From contig NW_026971375.1 in NCBI RefSeq assembly GCF_963678635.1, forward strand, positions 1 to 55,128: 55,128 bases of DNA, in the 5' to 3' direction. A program made the translations under genes and the position numbers. Shown piece after piece: positions 9,610 through 21,633 of this stretch (position 1 is its first letter; each line of letters opens with the position of its first letter). Origin of the DNA: Symsagittifera roscoffensis. Its lineage: Eukaryota > Xenacoelomorpha > Acoela > Convolutidae. Under the pieces are notes generated by a model. The model saw nothing but the letters and a program-made list of their open reading frames with translations, was not told the DNA's origin and made no database searches.

Positions 9610-10713
9610 TGTACTTTTCTAATCAAATATCTGAGCTTTAATGAATTTTGTCATTACTGATCTGCACACATTGAGAAAATTTTCGAAATCAATGGACACA
9701 AGAAAACTTAAATGAACTTAAATGTACAACAAAATCTTTAATCACGCGAATATTAAAAAAAACTCAAAATTTAAAGCTTTGATTTTGAGCTTATGTTTTT
9801 AGGTTTATAGATAAATGCGAAAGTCTCCAGCAGAGAGCAAAAAAAAATTAAACTGCATTTCTATTAAGACAGCCACCTCCCATTTCCCTAAAAAAAAACT
9901 TTTAATTGAATTCAAGTGGTTAATAATCGCATATTTTTAAATTGAGTGAATTTTAGAAAATGGTTGAAACACTCACCAAACGCTAAAAATTATGACTATA
10001 TGGGAAACGAGTAAGCCTGGATTTACAATTTAACATTTTTTGAAAAAAAGTGAAATTTAAACAAAACTTACGGCAAAACCTGGATGTTGCAAGTGCCTTT
10101 TAAAGCTACAGAAAATTTTTTTGGTTCAAAATCGATTTAAGTGAAACACTCACCAAACGCTGAAAATTATGTCTACATGGGAAAACAGTAAGCCTGGATT
10201 TACAATTTAATTTTTTTTGAAAAAAGTGAAAATTAAATAAAACTTAGGGCAAAACCTGGATGTTGCAAGTGCCTTTTAAAGCTGAAGAAAAATTGATTTA
10301 GTTATCAAAAAATGGTGGAAAACATAAAAATGATATTTTTTCTTTTGTCTTGCTTCTATCCTACGCACGCAATATAAAACACTAAGGGATCTAATTATGA
10401 TCTGATATACTATAGGACCCAAATGCTGGCTTCAATTCACTATGAAACGATTTTAATTAGCACTTACTCTGCGCGTGCTTTAAGAATGAAACACATTGCT
10501 CGTTAATTTTTTCAAAAATTCTTTTAAAAGTTTGTCAACAATATTTCGTAGAAAATCAAAATTACTGCATAAAAAACCACCCTAAACACATTAATTTTGA
10601 AAGTCGCAACAAAAATTTGACTTGTTTTTTGTAGACTCAATTCTAATGACTCAGGCAAATTGTCTCTTTTTCTTCTTTTCGCGATCATTAATTGCCCTTT
10701 GTTGATTTTAATA
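9610..10713. other. Non-coding AT-rich stretch with a 177-bp tandem duplication
   Basis: No coding signal. Two copies of a segment beginning GAAACACTCACCAAACGCT lie at 9966-10112 and 10143-10288 (period about 177 bp), sharing AAGCCTGGATTTACAATTTA and AAACCTGGATGTTGCAAGTG. The copies differ by scattered substitutions and small indels, so the duplication is not recent. The rest shows nothing recognisable. Confidence 0.7.
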
Positions 10714-11185
10714 GTTCCGACTTTCAAAGAAAATGACCAAAAATTTGGTTTTTTTCTCAAACAATTTTCGACTTTTTAACTGAATTCGTATTTTAAGAAA
10801 TTAAAACGAATTTATATTGTTGTCTTCAGCTGGAATTTAAAAACAATTCTAATGTGATTGTATTTGGTAATGTTACATGGGTTTTAAGATTGACAGTTTG
10901 GGGAAATTTGGACCATTAATAGGCGATATTTTTCATGCTAGTAATGCAACGATCAAGCGGATACTTAATACGTCCTAGAAATCATCGTTACAATTTGAAT
11001 TGAGGCGTGATATTTCTTTTGTTTGTTTATATGCTATATGCAAAATATATCATTTTGTGCTTTATATAGCGTGCGGGGGATGATTTTTAAAAGTTGGAAA
11101 AAATCTTGTTTTCTGAAATTAATTTCATCCATTTTTTTCTTGCGAACAGTAGACTGTAGACCTCAGTAAAGCAGTCCGAAATTTC
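10714..11185 (+). mobile_element. 530-bp hairpin-ended element, copy 2 (diverged)
   Basis: Starts GTTCCGACTTTC like other copies and keeps TTTTCGACTTTTTAACT, TTTTAAGATTGACAGTTTGG and GCGTGCGGGGGATGATTTTT. It ends in GCAGTCCGAAATTTC without a recognisable terminal hairpin. It is more diverged than the other copies, so probably an older insertion. Confidence 0.65.
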
Positions 11186-12236
11186 AAGACATCGTTTTTA
11201 TACAAACAGAAGAGCTGTCTTTTTTCAAATTTATGATAGAAAGGAATTCGTATGCACCATTGACCAGATATGTAATTCACCCACTATTCTCAAAAATTTG
11301 CTTTTTTTCTGATCCCATTTATTTTTTCGTTTCAAAAATTATCTTATAAATGTCCAAAATCAACTGAATATAACATGAAAAATAAATTTTAAGAAGATAT
11401 ATTGGTACTAAAAATAGATAAATATGTTGGATGGTATTTTGATGATATACTCCAAAAAATATTCAAAATGTTGAACCCTGGCTGTTCATCATTTACCAAA
11501 ATTTGTGATGAAGTTTTGACCAAATTTTCATTACAACCGAATATAGTTTGGCCCATTAATTTATGTTGGAAAAAAATAGTACAAAAAAATAGTACAGAGT
11601 AGCAAAAATGAACTGACCGCAGAGAAAATTTGAAAGCCTTAGTCGATCAAGGAAGGTTATCTGGCAATATCTTGCAGATTCTTGCAAATGAGGGGGTTTT
11701 ATTGCAAGATATTGGTTCTTGAAATAAAATATGTAATCATGTTTGAGCTGAAACGTTTTAGAAAAGTCTGAACGTTTCGGAAAGTTAAGCTGATGACTTT
11801 TTTTAGTTGCTCCGACAGTAAGAGCTCAAGTAGAAACTGTGAATAGGAGTTCAATTATATTCCACAATGTCGATTGGATACCATATATAGACGCATGTAC
11901 CGAGATTCAGAAAATTAATTTGTCAAATTGCAAGATCTAAAGTGATTGACGGGAATAGGTTCTCAAAAATTAAACTTTTGTTTTGAGTTCATTGGTTTTC
12001 TTTAGTATAATCAAACTCATCGAATAATCTTGTGCTTCAGTCGATTAAGGGTTGAACTTTTCCCGATTAACATTTTCAATTGTAAATACTCTGTAATGTC
12101 ATTAGAAAAGGGAAGAAAAACTTTAAAATTTTTCTGACCCTTTACATAGGATTCGAGTAAAAAAAATTATTTTGGTATTATATGTTTGAACAGAAATGAA
12201 ATTTTGATAAACCTGAATTTTTCGACACATTTTCAG
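11186..12236. other. Probable intron or 5' flank of the FN3-like gene
   Basis: AT-rich, no repeats or coding signal recognised. A polypyrimidine stretch and TTTTCAG close the segment at 12230-12236. Confidence 0.4.
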
Positions 12237-12514
12237 TTCATCGAAATGTCAGTGTTAAAATTTTTTGCAACTTTTGAACCTCGGTACGGACTCCTCGCGG
12301 CCACGTCTTACTCTGATCGACTCATCAAAATTATCTGACACCTCAACTTCTTCTGCTCCAAAAATCTTTGATGAGTCGTTTCATTATCAGCATCTTCCAA
12401 TTCTCATTGGTGGCTTGGCTCCAGGAACCGAATACAACCTTACTGTTACTGGTTTAGCTCGTCACTGTTCAAATGGCGATGAGAACTTGGTCTACACAAG
12501 TCTTGTTTGCACAG
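12237..12514 (+). CDS. FN3-like module exon with a frameshift
   Basis: The strong acceptor TTTTCAG (12230-12236) is followed by a phase-1 frame (VHRNVSVKI...) that closes at a TGA within 14 codons. From 12262 a second frame is open and reads PILIGGLAPGTEYNLTVTGL then LVCTG, a clear FN3 E-F turn with the conserved 'GL.PGT.Y' pattern, ending ACA-G/gttt in phase 1 like the sibling exons. The exon is 278 nt where a multiple of three is expected, so one base is missing or two extra. The switch maps close to the T6 run at 12261-12266. Either the exon is broken, the assembly has an error there, or a different acceptor is used. The donor GTTTGA is weak. Confidence 0.6.
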
Positions 12515-14239
12515 GTTTGACACATAGTTCATCGAATCCGAACCGCCTCAAAAATCGAAGCAGCTAAAATACCATGCAAAGTTGCTTACAGCTATTCGAA
12601 ATGAATTTTTTGTATCATTTAAATTTTTCTAATCTCATATTTCGTAAGCTATCTAAAAAAAATGTTTTTTCTTCAGACCCTTTTACTAATAAAAATTTTA
12701 ATGAGAGTTAACCACAATAGAAACGTCAAATTTAAAATTTAGTTTGAATTACAGTAATCAAATCGGTGGAGCAATTTAGCATAACTTTTAGGTTTTGCAA
12801 ATAAATCTGTATTGTAAAGTTTCATAAATTAGGAAATCTTGAAGCAACGCTACGCAATAACGTAAAATATCTAAATTGTGTCGTTAAATTGGTCAAAAAA
12901 GACTCAAAAAAAGGTTAATGAAAAAAGCAAGGAAAGCAAATTCAAGTTGTCGTGAAAAACTTTTGAATTTGTTCAAAAATCTCCAACCTGCTGTAATGAT
13001 TTTAAAAATAGCGGATATTTTCAATAACATCAACTTTGTTTGAGAACCTGTACAAGATTATCGACAGTTTTTTGCTTATCAACATCGACAAGTTGACCCT
13101 AAACGCAGTTTATAAATATTATAGATTTCTGTTATTAGATTTCAGTTATTCTCTGAATAGGTTCATGAAACAGAGCGTTATTCATGCTGAAGATTGTGGG
13201 GGAGGGGGGGGGGGGGGGGGGAGGTTGGCTTGTGCTTTGAAAAATTTTGATTTTCCAACAGTTCTACATGGAAGTTCTGATGTTTTAAATATATTTTTAT
13301 TGTTTCAAATTACAAATAAACCTGTAATTGGTGAGAATTTTCACTTCGGGAAAACAAACTCGGGAACAAAAACAAGAGATGTAACTTTGTATCATCACTT
13401 TGGTTAGCTTCAATTTTAGATCATCTGGCAAGTTTGGTGGAATCGAATTAAAATTTATTTAGAACGAAAAGCTACCGCCTAATCGATACAAATGTGAATT
13501 TCAATTTTGTAAATATAAGTCTGTATTTTTTGTTAATAGGTTTTTTAATTTTTTTTGGTAAAACAGAATCTCAGAACTGAAATTATACCCAGTTATACTT
13601 ATTGGGTTATAAATTGCTGCTTAAGCTCATACCAAGTTTTAACAACACCGTATTGAAGTTGACGTTGGACCATACGGTAGCAATGGGTTTTCTAGATATT
13701 ATTTAGTTTGACCCGGGGACTTAATTCGATAATAATGTATCTCTGAAACAACAAAAATCTTCTACATTCCATTACAGATGTACGATTAACACCACAAAAC
13801 TGAAATTGACTTTATTGTCCATTAAAGTCCAAAATAATCAATTATAACCCGTTTTTAGCTCTGGAATTAATTTTGTCAAAATAATCCATTATAACTGATA
13901 ACTTTTGAAATAAAAATTCAGTTTAATCAATTATTTTAGAATATAATCCGTTTACTTTCTGGAACTAAATTCGATTGTTTTTTCATAAACTTCTATGCTA
14001 TGTTTATTGTGTTTATAACGAGCACTAAAGTAAACATTCAATACATTTAACAGAAGTTGAAAGACGTTCAACAGACCACTTCCCTATTTTCACTCACAAT
14101 TCCCATTCCCGCAGTTTACCCGCCCTCCAACCCAAATGTTAAAAATACCACAGAAAACGTGGGAGGAGCTGAGGTCGTTTCCCCTAAAATAGAGCACAAG
14201 TCGTTTCCCCCAAAATCGGCAGTAAATCAAAATTTTTGA
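12515..14239. other. Intron of the FN3-like gene, no gene recognised
   Basis: AT-rich DNA containing a long G tract (listed separately). Near its end, 14113-14220 is less AT-rich, with a pyrimidine-rich CCCATTCCCGCAG and a duplicated TCGTTTCCCC. It could hold a small exon, but no phase-1 donor follows, so I leave it unassigned. Confidence 0.4.
13197..13222 (+). repeat. Long G tract
   Basis: A run of G interrupted by two A residues, about 26 bp, in otherwise AT-rich intron. A tract of this length can fold into a G-quadruplex on the + strand and is prone to length change. It is also a common site of assembly error. Confidence 0.85.
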
Positions 14240-15399
14240 ATAAATAATTTATTAATTAAAAAATACAAAAACTACTTAGTACAAAAAATCATTATTAATT
14301 CTATAAACTAAAAATTTGATTTTCTTCATCACAGCTTTATCATCTAAAACATAACAGCAAAAATTCAAGAAACTAATTTTATCAAAACCTTAACTTGTAA
14401 ATTTTCTTAAACTCAAAACTTTTAAATTAAAAATTATCAAGGCTTATTCTTGCTTTTATCCCACTTTTTTTTCATATCCCACTTTTTTTTCATAAACAGA
14501 TGATCAATGCTTCCCTTGGATCTTTCATTTCAAACTAAACCTAAATTTAATTATATTTTTCCACTGATCATCAAAGCTTTCCTTGGATCAACTTAGAACA
14601 CTTTTGTTCTCCCCTTCCAATAATTTTAAAAGAAGAACTTTGGTTACTCAACCTTCACTTGAGCCCTTCCTCTTAGATGACCCAGGCTAAAACTCTTAAA
14701 AAATTTGTAAGTCATAAAATAGTATCTAACGATCTACTTGGGTTCTAATTATACCTGAGCCTTGTGGATTGATTTACTATTCTCCAACCCTCGATCACAA
14801 ATCACAGCCCGGTAAGATTAAGTAGGTAACTCATTGATTAAAACCTATCCACGAGAAAGTAGAAAACCATTCTCACTAACTGATATACTCTCTCTCCAAC
14901 CCGTCAACCACGACAATCTAAGCCCCAAGTTAAGATAACCGCACAAAAACCGTAAGAACTAGAAATTTAGGAAATCAAAAACTCTAACCCCATATTTTGC
15001 ATCCATCATCCTAGACCTTATGTCAAGAGATAAACTAGGCAATAAACAAACAAAAACTTAACTGAAAACGAAAGATAAGACCTATAATCTCACTACACAA
15101 ACAAACAATAGGATATTTTAGGTCAAAAAAACAAACACGAAAAAAGACAATTCTAACAAAACAAAAGCAAATTATCAAAAAACGATTTTAAAAAAGACGA
15201 AACGAAGTCTCAGAATCAGAAACAAACACAATACAGGAACTTCAAGACTTAAAAAATTAAATAAATAAAAATAATCTGATAAACAATCAAATTTAATTTT
15301 CGGACTCAGAAGCCACAACACCATCATCAATAAAAGGAAAACGCAAAATAAAAAAGTCATTTATCAACAAACCAATACGCCTATATAAGTCCCTGAAGT
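14240..15399 (+). other. Probable 5' LTR or leader of the Gypsy-like element
   Basis: It shares the A/C-rich, G-poor composition of the retroelement and has no coding signal. Short duplications occur: TATCCCACTTTTTTTTCATA is partly repeated near 14460-14490, and GATCA...CTTCCCTTGGATC-like segments lie near 14500 and 14570. No primer-binding site could be identified with confidence. Confidence 0.35.
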
Positions 15400-15469
15400 A
15401 CAAATAAAATGACCAATCCCTGACCACTATCTCAAAGATATTTTTGATATCAGATCACACTGCGGTATG

Positions 15470-18400
15470 TTTACATTTGAAATTGTATCACCAAATACAA
15501 ATCACCCTACACATCAAAAACAAACAGACGATATAGATTTAGAGTTCTCGAAAGTTTTCACAGACTTCATAAAAAAATATACAACACCAAAACTCACAAA
15601 GAGCAAATTCAATATTCACAAACGATGTTCTTTCAATTATCTATAATTATCTATCTACACTAGAATTAAGAGAAACACAAAATGAGTCACCAACTCAAAC
15701 ATTCCGACATTCAACTGTATGACAAGAAATCTGTATTTTCTCAAAACTTTTAAACACAATCCGTGAAAACCCCACTAGCAACGAAATCTCACAAAATGTT
15801 GAACATGATCTACGATAAAAACTAGCATAGTTTATAATTGTTTATTTTGTCCATAACATTGATCTCATAGCACTATCAAGAAAAAAGTTTCGACCACAAA
15901 TTCAGGCGATGAAACTGTATTAGCAGATGAAACAGATTATGTTTGGGACACTGATTGGTCTCATCCAATATTAATTAATATGCCAACTGATATATCAAGT
16001 CCAGCAATCATCACCATTTCCATCAATAAAGACTACGTTAGAAAAACTCCACTTACTATTGATGCAAAACCTTTAAATTATAATGCACTGTTCACTGACA
16101 GAAGAGGAAATAATAGCTTAAGCTCTACATTGATCAATACACAAGACATTTTAAATGGAACAAGAAATCTTACCCAACAAGATAATCAAATCTCATCACA
16201 TTTCGTATATGAAAAAATTGTCGAAACGATGCCAACAACAATGCAACAAAGCATTTCCCCCATTCATCCTACACTTACGAATCCGAAAAACCAAAAAAAG
16301 CATTTCCGCAAACAATTATACAATCCACAGTAAAAACATCCGTTATTCCAAATACTCACAAATGGATTATCAAACATTAAACCAGTAACAACATCACAAC
16401 AAACAAATCAACAAAAAACGTCTAATAGAAACAAATTTTCAGACCATAATTATAACTTTTTTTGCAAAATCCAAAACAACAAAACCCCCCTATATGAACA
16501 GTCAAAGCCAACGACAAGCACAAAACTATAATCAAAACGTACAACAAAAAGCCTCAAATACAGTATTTCTTAACGTTCAACCACGAGCTACAACGGATCG
16601 TAGCGAAAATTATCAATTTTTCCAGCAAAAGAAAAATTTGACTAATAAACATCATGCAAGGAATCAACCACATTATTCAGAAGATGAAGAATACTAGAAT
16701 CAAAATCAACAACAATTCAGTTCAAATCAACAAAATAATAATTGGATATTGATCAACCAGATCTTATTTATCAACCAGATATTTTCGAACCATATACACA
16801 AAATGAACAAACACGACAAACAAGGCATTACCCAATGTCCTATAATAATAACTTTTAATCACAAAATCCTATAAAAACACAAACTTATCAATCAAGTCAA
16901 ATGCAAAATGAAATTCATTACCATAATATTTACAACAACATGAAATAACCTAAACGCAACTTACAAATTTGTCTCAAAGACCAAATGCTGCAGAATCACT
17001 AGAAATGAATATGAATCCATACCTTATGAGTGGATCATCTTCTACATCTTCAAATAAACCGCTTATGGTATTCACAGGAACATATCCTGAATACTCAGTA
17101 GAAGATTATTGAAACGCAGTCAAAGCCAACTGAATTTTGAATATAGGACTTGAACCAATCAATACGCCATTTCATCAAAATTGGATACACAGACGCACAG
17201 CTCCAATCCAAACCACACTTGATGACGCAGCCCAAAATGATTTTCAGTTTTAAGTGTAGATATTGAATCAGATTGGAAAAGATTCACACAAGAACTTTCA
17301 GAAATGTTTTCGACTCTGAAAGAAACAAACAACATCAAAGAGTTGTATGCAATGAAATTCGTAGAATCCCTAATGAAATTATTAAACAACTTGCAGTAAG
17401 AATCGAAACATTGGTAAGAAAAATTTATTCCTTTAATACGCACGACAAAAATAACACAAAAATGACAGAAAATTTAATGATGACTCTAACACCACAATTA
17501 CGGAAAATAGCGATAAAAAAGAGCATCCATCTTCAATTCGTGAACTTGATGTAGAATTCCGAAAACTAATAGATAAACTAGAAAAAGCAGAAATCACTAT
17601 GAAACTGGAAGAATCAGAAAATTTTAAATTACAATAGGTCAACAACATCTATACACCTACTTCACAAAAAAAAATAACATTCATGACTCTGACACTGAAC
17701 TAGCTGAAAAAATCACTCAAATATTAAATATCCACGAGAAAAATCCAAATTTGGAGGCAAATCATCATTCAAAAAATGGTGTAACTATTGCCGTAGATAT
17801 GGACAAAGCCTTGCTGAATGCAGACAAAAACAACAAGATAATCAGAACAAACCACATGATTATAGAGAACCAAATAAATCATTTTACCAATACAAGAAAA
17901 AAGACCAAAATCTACCAAATAAAAACAAAAACAATCATAATAGTTCAGGAAAACCACTTCCAGATAACTATAATACCTCTAGACAACAATTACCTTACGG
18001 AAATAACTACCGCGGAAAATCTCCAGATCAAAGAAAGTCGCGAAAGTTCTCACAAAATAGATATAGTCAATCAAACAGTCAAAACAATCAATATCGAAAT
18101 AATTATTCAAGATCAAACTCAAACAGAAGTAATTACTCTAATTACAATAGAAATCGTTCACATTCAAACTCCCGATACAGATATTATTCAAATAAACGTT
18201 CTAGAAATTTCTCATATAATCGTTAAGAGTCTACTCAAACAATAGGAATAGGCAATATCCAGATAATAAAACACGAAACTATTCAAACAATAGATCAAAC
18301 TATAATAATTATCACAATAGATCACGTGACATTTCCAGGAACCGAAATTTTAGTTACTCAGACCGACAAAGAAATTGTTCTCAGTCACCACATAGAATTA

Positions 18401-18830
18401 ATACACAACATCAAAATTCAAAACAAAACTATAGAAGTAGCACACCTAAAGATCAAAAAAAATCAACCAAAAACAATCAACTGAAGAAACCAACCAGACA
18501 CTCTTGGTATTGATAACACAGAAAACTCAAAATTACAACTAAATCACAAAAATTGGGAATCCACAGATGATGAGAGCGAATCAGAAAATACGCTCTCAAT
18601 AAACATGCTTCAAAATGAAAATGAATACGAAACACCAATCGAATCGAATTATTACCAAAACAATCATAATCATTCTCAAAATTCCGATAAAACTCAAAAC
18701 ATAACAGACTATACTGAACAAGCATTTAAACCAAGTTCAAGTCTAAGAACAATATATATCGTAATACAAAAAATAAGGTACAACTACCGAAGTAAAAAGT
18801 TTGAACAACTCCACTTCTCTTAGAAAGTCC
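15470..18830 (+). pseudogene. gag-like region of the Gypsy-like element
   Basis: Fragments in changing frames, Gln/Asn-rich, with several internal stops. The clearest part is a frame from about 17740 to the TAA at 18224. It begins with a zinc-knuckle-like KWCNYCRRYGQSLAEC and continues into about 130 residues rich in Arg, Ser, Asn and Tyr (for example YSQSNSQNNQYRNNY, NRNRSHSNSRYRYY), a nucleic-acid-binding composition. In the knuckle the position expected to be His in C-X2-C-X4-H-X4-C is Gln. This frame has no ATG and enters by a frameshift near 17740, so it is remnant coding sequence. Confidence 0.65.
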
Positions 18831-18840
18831 AAAGAGCAAA

Positions 18841-19490
18841 AATTTTCAATCACCAGACCTAGAAATTGATTTTCTCATAGATTCAGGAGCAGAATCAAAT
18901 ATTATAAATATTCCCACATGGAATGAAAAACAAAATTTACATCCAAAATTAATACCTTCAAAGACATCAAGCAAATTAGCTACAGCACAAGAATCAAGTT
19001 TGACAAATTTTGGAAAAAATCAATTATTCCTTGTTCCCACTCAAACAATGGAACAAAAGAAACTTTGAACTAAACCTTTCAAACAAAGATTCTATGTTAC
19101 AGATATAATTTACAATTTCGTTGGAATACCATTTATTACTAAATATAATCTCACTATTTGTATCCTAAACGGCAAAATACATATAAAGGATAAATATACA
19201 AGAATGAAAAACACATCACTTACATTCTTTCAAAGATTAAACAAACAACCTCCAGTTTTCTCTAAGTTTTACCCCATACATAACCAACAACGAAAACACC
19301 TAAAAACTACTAACAGGATATGAATATAACTTCTCAATAAGTCAAGTCCACCAATTGAACATGAAACAAAACAAACAACGACTATACATGCCAGACCTTA
19401 AATTCAAGCCAATTCACAAATTTTTACGAGTAACAATCTCATTAACTAAATATTCAAAAACAGAAACTTAGATATAATTTCATAACATTC
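18841..19490 (+). pseudogene. Retroelement aspartic protease remnant
   Basis: Reads LEIDFLIDSGAESNI with the active-site triad D-S-G at 18880-18888, followed by Ile/Asn-rich residues typical of retroviral-type proteases. The frame stops at 19066 and continues in another register (YVTDIIYNFVGIPF). It is positioned between gag and RT as expected for a Gypsy pol. Confidence 0.7.
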
Positions 19491-19772
19491 ATACAATGAT
19501 TCGCCATATAAAATAACATTACCTCTAGGACTTCTAGGTTATTGTGAAACAAATGCAACTAGTTCTCCGACAATAGAAAAATAATATCGAGTAAATAACA
19601 TCTTGAAATTATTAGATGTATGCTAATCAACTATTCTTAATGAAGAATTATCAATTATTAACACAATAAGTGATAAAAAAAAGGAAACACAGACTACTTT
19701 ACAATGATATCTTATTTTAAAACAACAATTCAAATATCAAAATAAACCACTGAACATTAAAAATTCCTTACA

Positions 19773-20707
19773 ATGTCCAACTTTCTACACTATCACTTTG
19801 CGCAAAAAGAGTTTGAACAACTAGCTGAACTACTACTTAAATACCCAATGGCTTATGCTACATCTAAATTCGATGTTGGAAAAATAAATTCACCACCACA
19901 TCTGCCTCTAAAACCTGACGCATTTTTCAAAAACGACGAGCAAGTAAAATTCCAATTCACTTACAAGATAAAGTCAATAGATTACTAGATATACTAGAAC
20001 AATAAAAAATCATTTCTCCAGTAAATAAAGAAGAACAACCAAAAAAAACACATTCATAAATCCCGTTATTATTCTAGTTAAAGGAGAATCATTAAAAATC
20101 GTTTTAGACGCAAGATAACTCAATTCCCTCATTGATGAATCTAAATTGGCCCATAGAAACAACTCAAAAAACTATCACAAAAGTGAACGGAAAATACTTC
20201 AAAACAGCTGACATGAACATTGCATACACTCAAACGCCACTAGATGAACAATCACGACGCTTCAGACAATTCGTTATTGAAAAGCAACAAGACGAAGTTA
20301 ATAGACTCTACTATGGAATTTCCATAGGACCAGCAGCATTCTCAGCATTTTTGAGTAAAACTTTCCGACCAATCATTCTCAGTAAAATTGTCATAAAATA
20401 TTTAGACGATGTTCTCACGCAATCACAAACAAAACACGAAATGTTTAAGGTATTGGATAAATACCACGAAATACTACTTCAAGAAAACAGGAAAGCAACC
20501 CCCAATAAATCACATGTTTTCCTCACTCGTGTGAAATTCTATGGACATATTATTGAAAAAAATACCATCAATCCATTAAAATCTCGACTAGACTCAATTA
20601 TAAAACTTCAACCTCCATCAAATAAAAAAATCCAAGAATTTCTTGGAATGGCTAACTTCTTGAGTAAACACGTCTATAAAATGCAACTATATTTACGACC
20701 AATTTAA
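19773..20707 (+). pseudogene. Reverse transcriptase of the Gypsy-like element
   Basis: The best-preserved part is 20132-20707: KTADMNIAYTQTPLDEQSRR with the first catalytic Asp, YYGISIGPAAFSAFLSKTF, then KYLDDVLTQS with the DD pair, KVKFYGHIIEKN-like and IQEFLGMANFL. These match the palm and thumb of Ty3/Gypsy RTs. Upstream, LKIVLDAR at 20094 gives the finger motif, followed by a TAA. The 19773-19988 frame fits the protease-RT linker. Confidence 0.85.
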
Positions 20708-20759
20708 AACATTCTCTGACAGTAAATTGATTTTGAATAGACGACAGAACATCAGAAAC

Positions 20760-21321
20760 GATTTGAAGAAATAAAAACACTTCTCGCTGAACAAATATCA
20801 AATACTATCCTAGATCCAGACCAACCATTTTATGCTACGTGCGACGCCTCAAATTTTGGCATCGGCGCAGCATTATTACAATCACACAGTGGAACAAAAA
20901 AATGAGTCTTATTTCAGCAAACTCAAGACTATTTACACAAGCTGAACTTAGACTCTCTACACTTATGAGAGAATGCACAGCTATAATAATTACTCTCACA
21001 TAATATGAATTTTTAATATTGGGATCAAAACACCCAACAATTTTATTTGCAGACCATAAACCTATGTTTTTTCTATATACACAAAAATCGAATCCAAACC
21101 ACAGAATTTATAGATTTCAATTAATTTTAATGAAATTCCCAAACCTACATTATTTTGTTTGGACTGCAGGAAAAAATCTTGCAATGCCAGACACACTCGG
21201 TAGAAATACACCACATGAATTATTAACAAGAAAAACGACAGAAAAAATACCACAAAATTTTAAGTTTTTTCCTGCAAAAGACGAAACATCACCACGATTA
21301 GAATATAAAATATGCCGTTGA
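20760..21321 (+). pseudogene. RNase H of the Gypsy-like element
   Basis: Reads FYATCDASNFGIGAALLQ (catalytic Asp in the standard CDAS context), then, after a stop and frame change, FADHKPMFFLY, NHRIYRFQLILMKFPNLHYF and WTAGKNLAMPDTLGRN, the closing motifs of a Gypsy RNase H and connection. Confidence 0.8.
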
Positions 21322-21633
21322 TCATGCACATCTAAACAATTTACAACACTTTCCATTATATTTCGATTGCCAAAATAATCACTAAAAGTAGACCAATAAG
21401 GAAACGCTACATTTAAACCGATACCATATTCATCATGGATCAAAAACAATACACAACAAAAACCACTCAGACAAAAAATATATAGGACAGACCTATTCCC
21501 TTTGAGAGAAAAGAAAATTAAACTGATAAAATAAATTTACCAGGACCTCCAAATAACGATTCAAAATACAAATTAAATCAAATTTTCAACCTACATGACC
21601 CCCTAGATAACATACCTCTTTCAAAAAGAGAAA

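Noticed and set aside
14057-14239. Possible Pro/Asn-rich exon after CCCATTCCCGCAG
   Set aside because: The acceptor is attractive but no donor keeps phase 1, no domain is visible, and the stretch includes a small duplication (TCGTTTCCCC).
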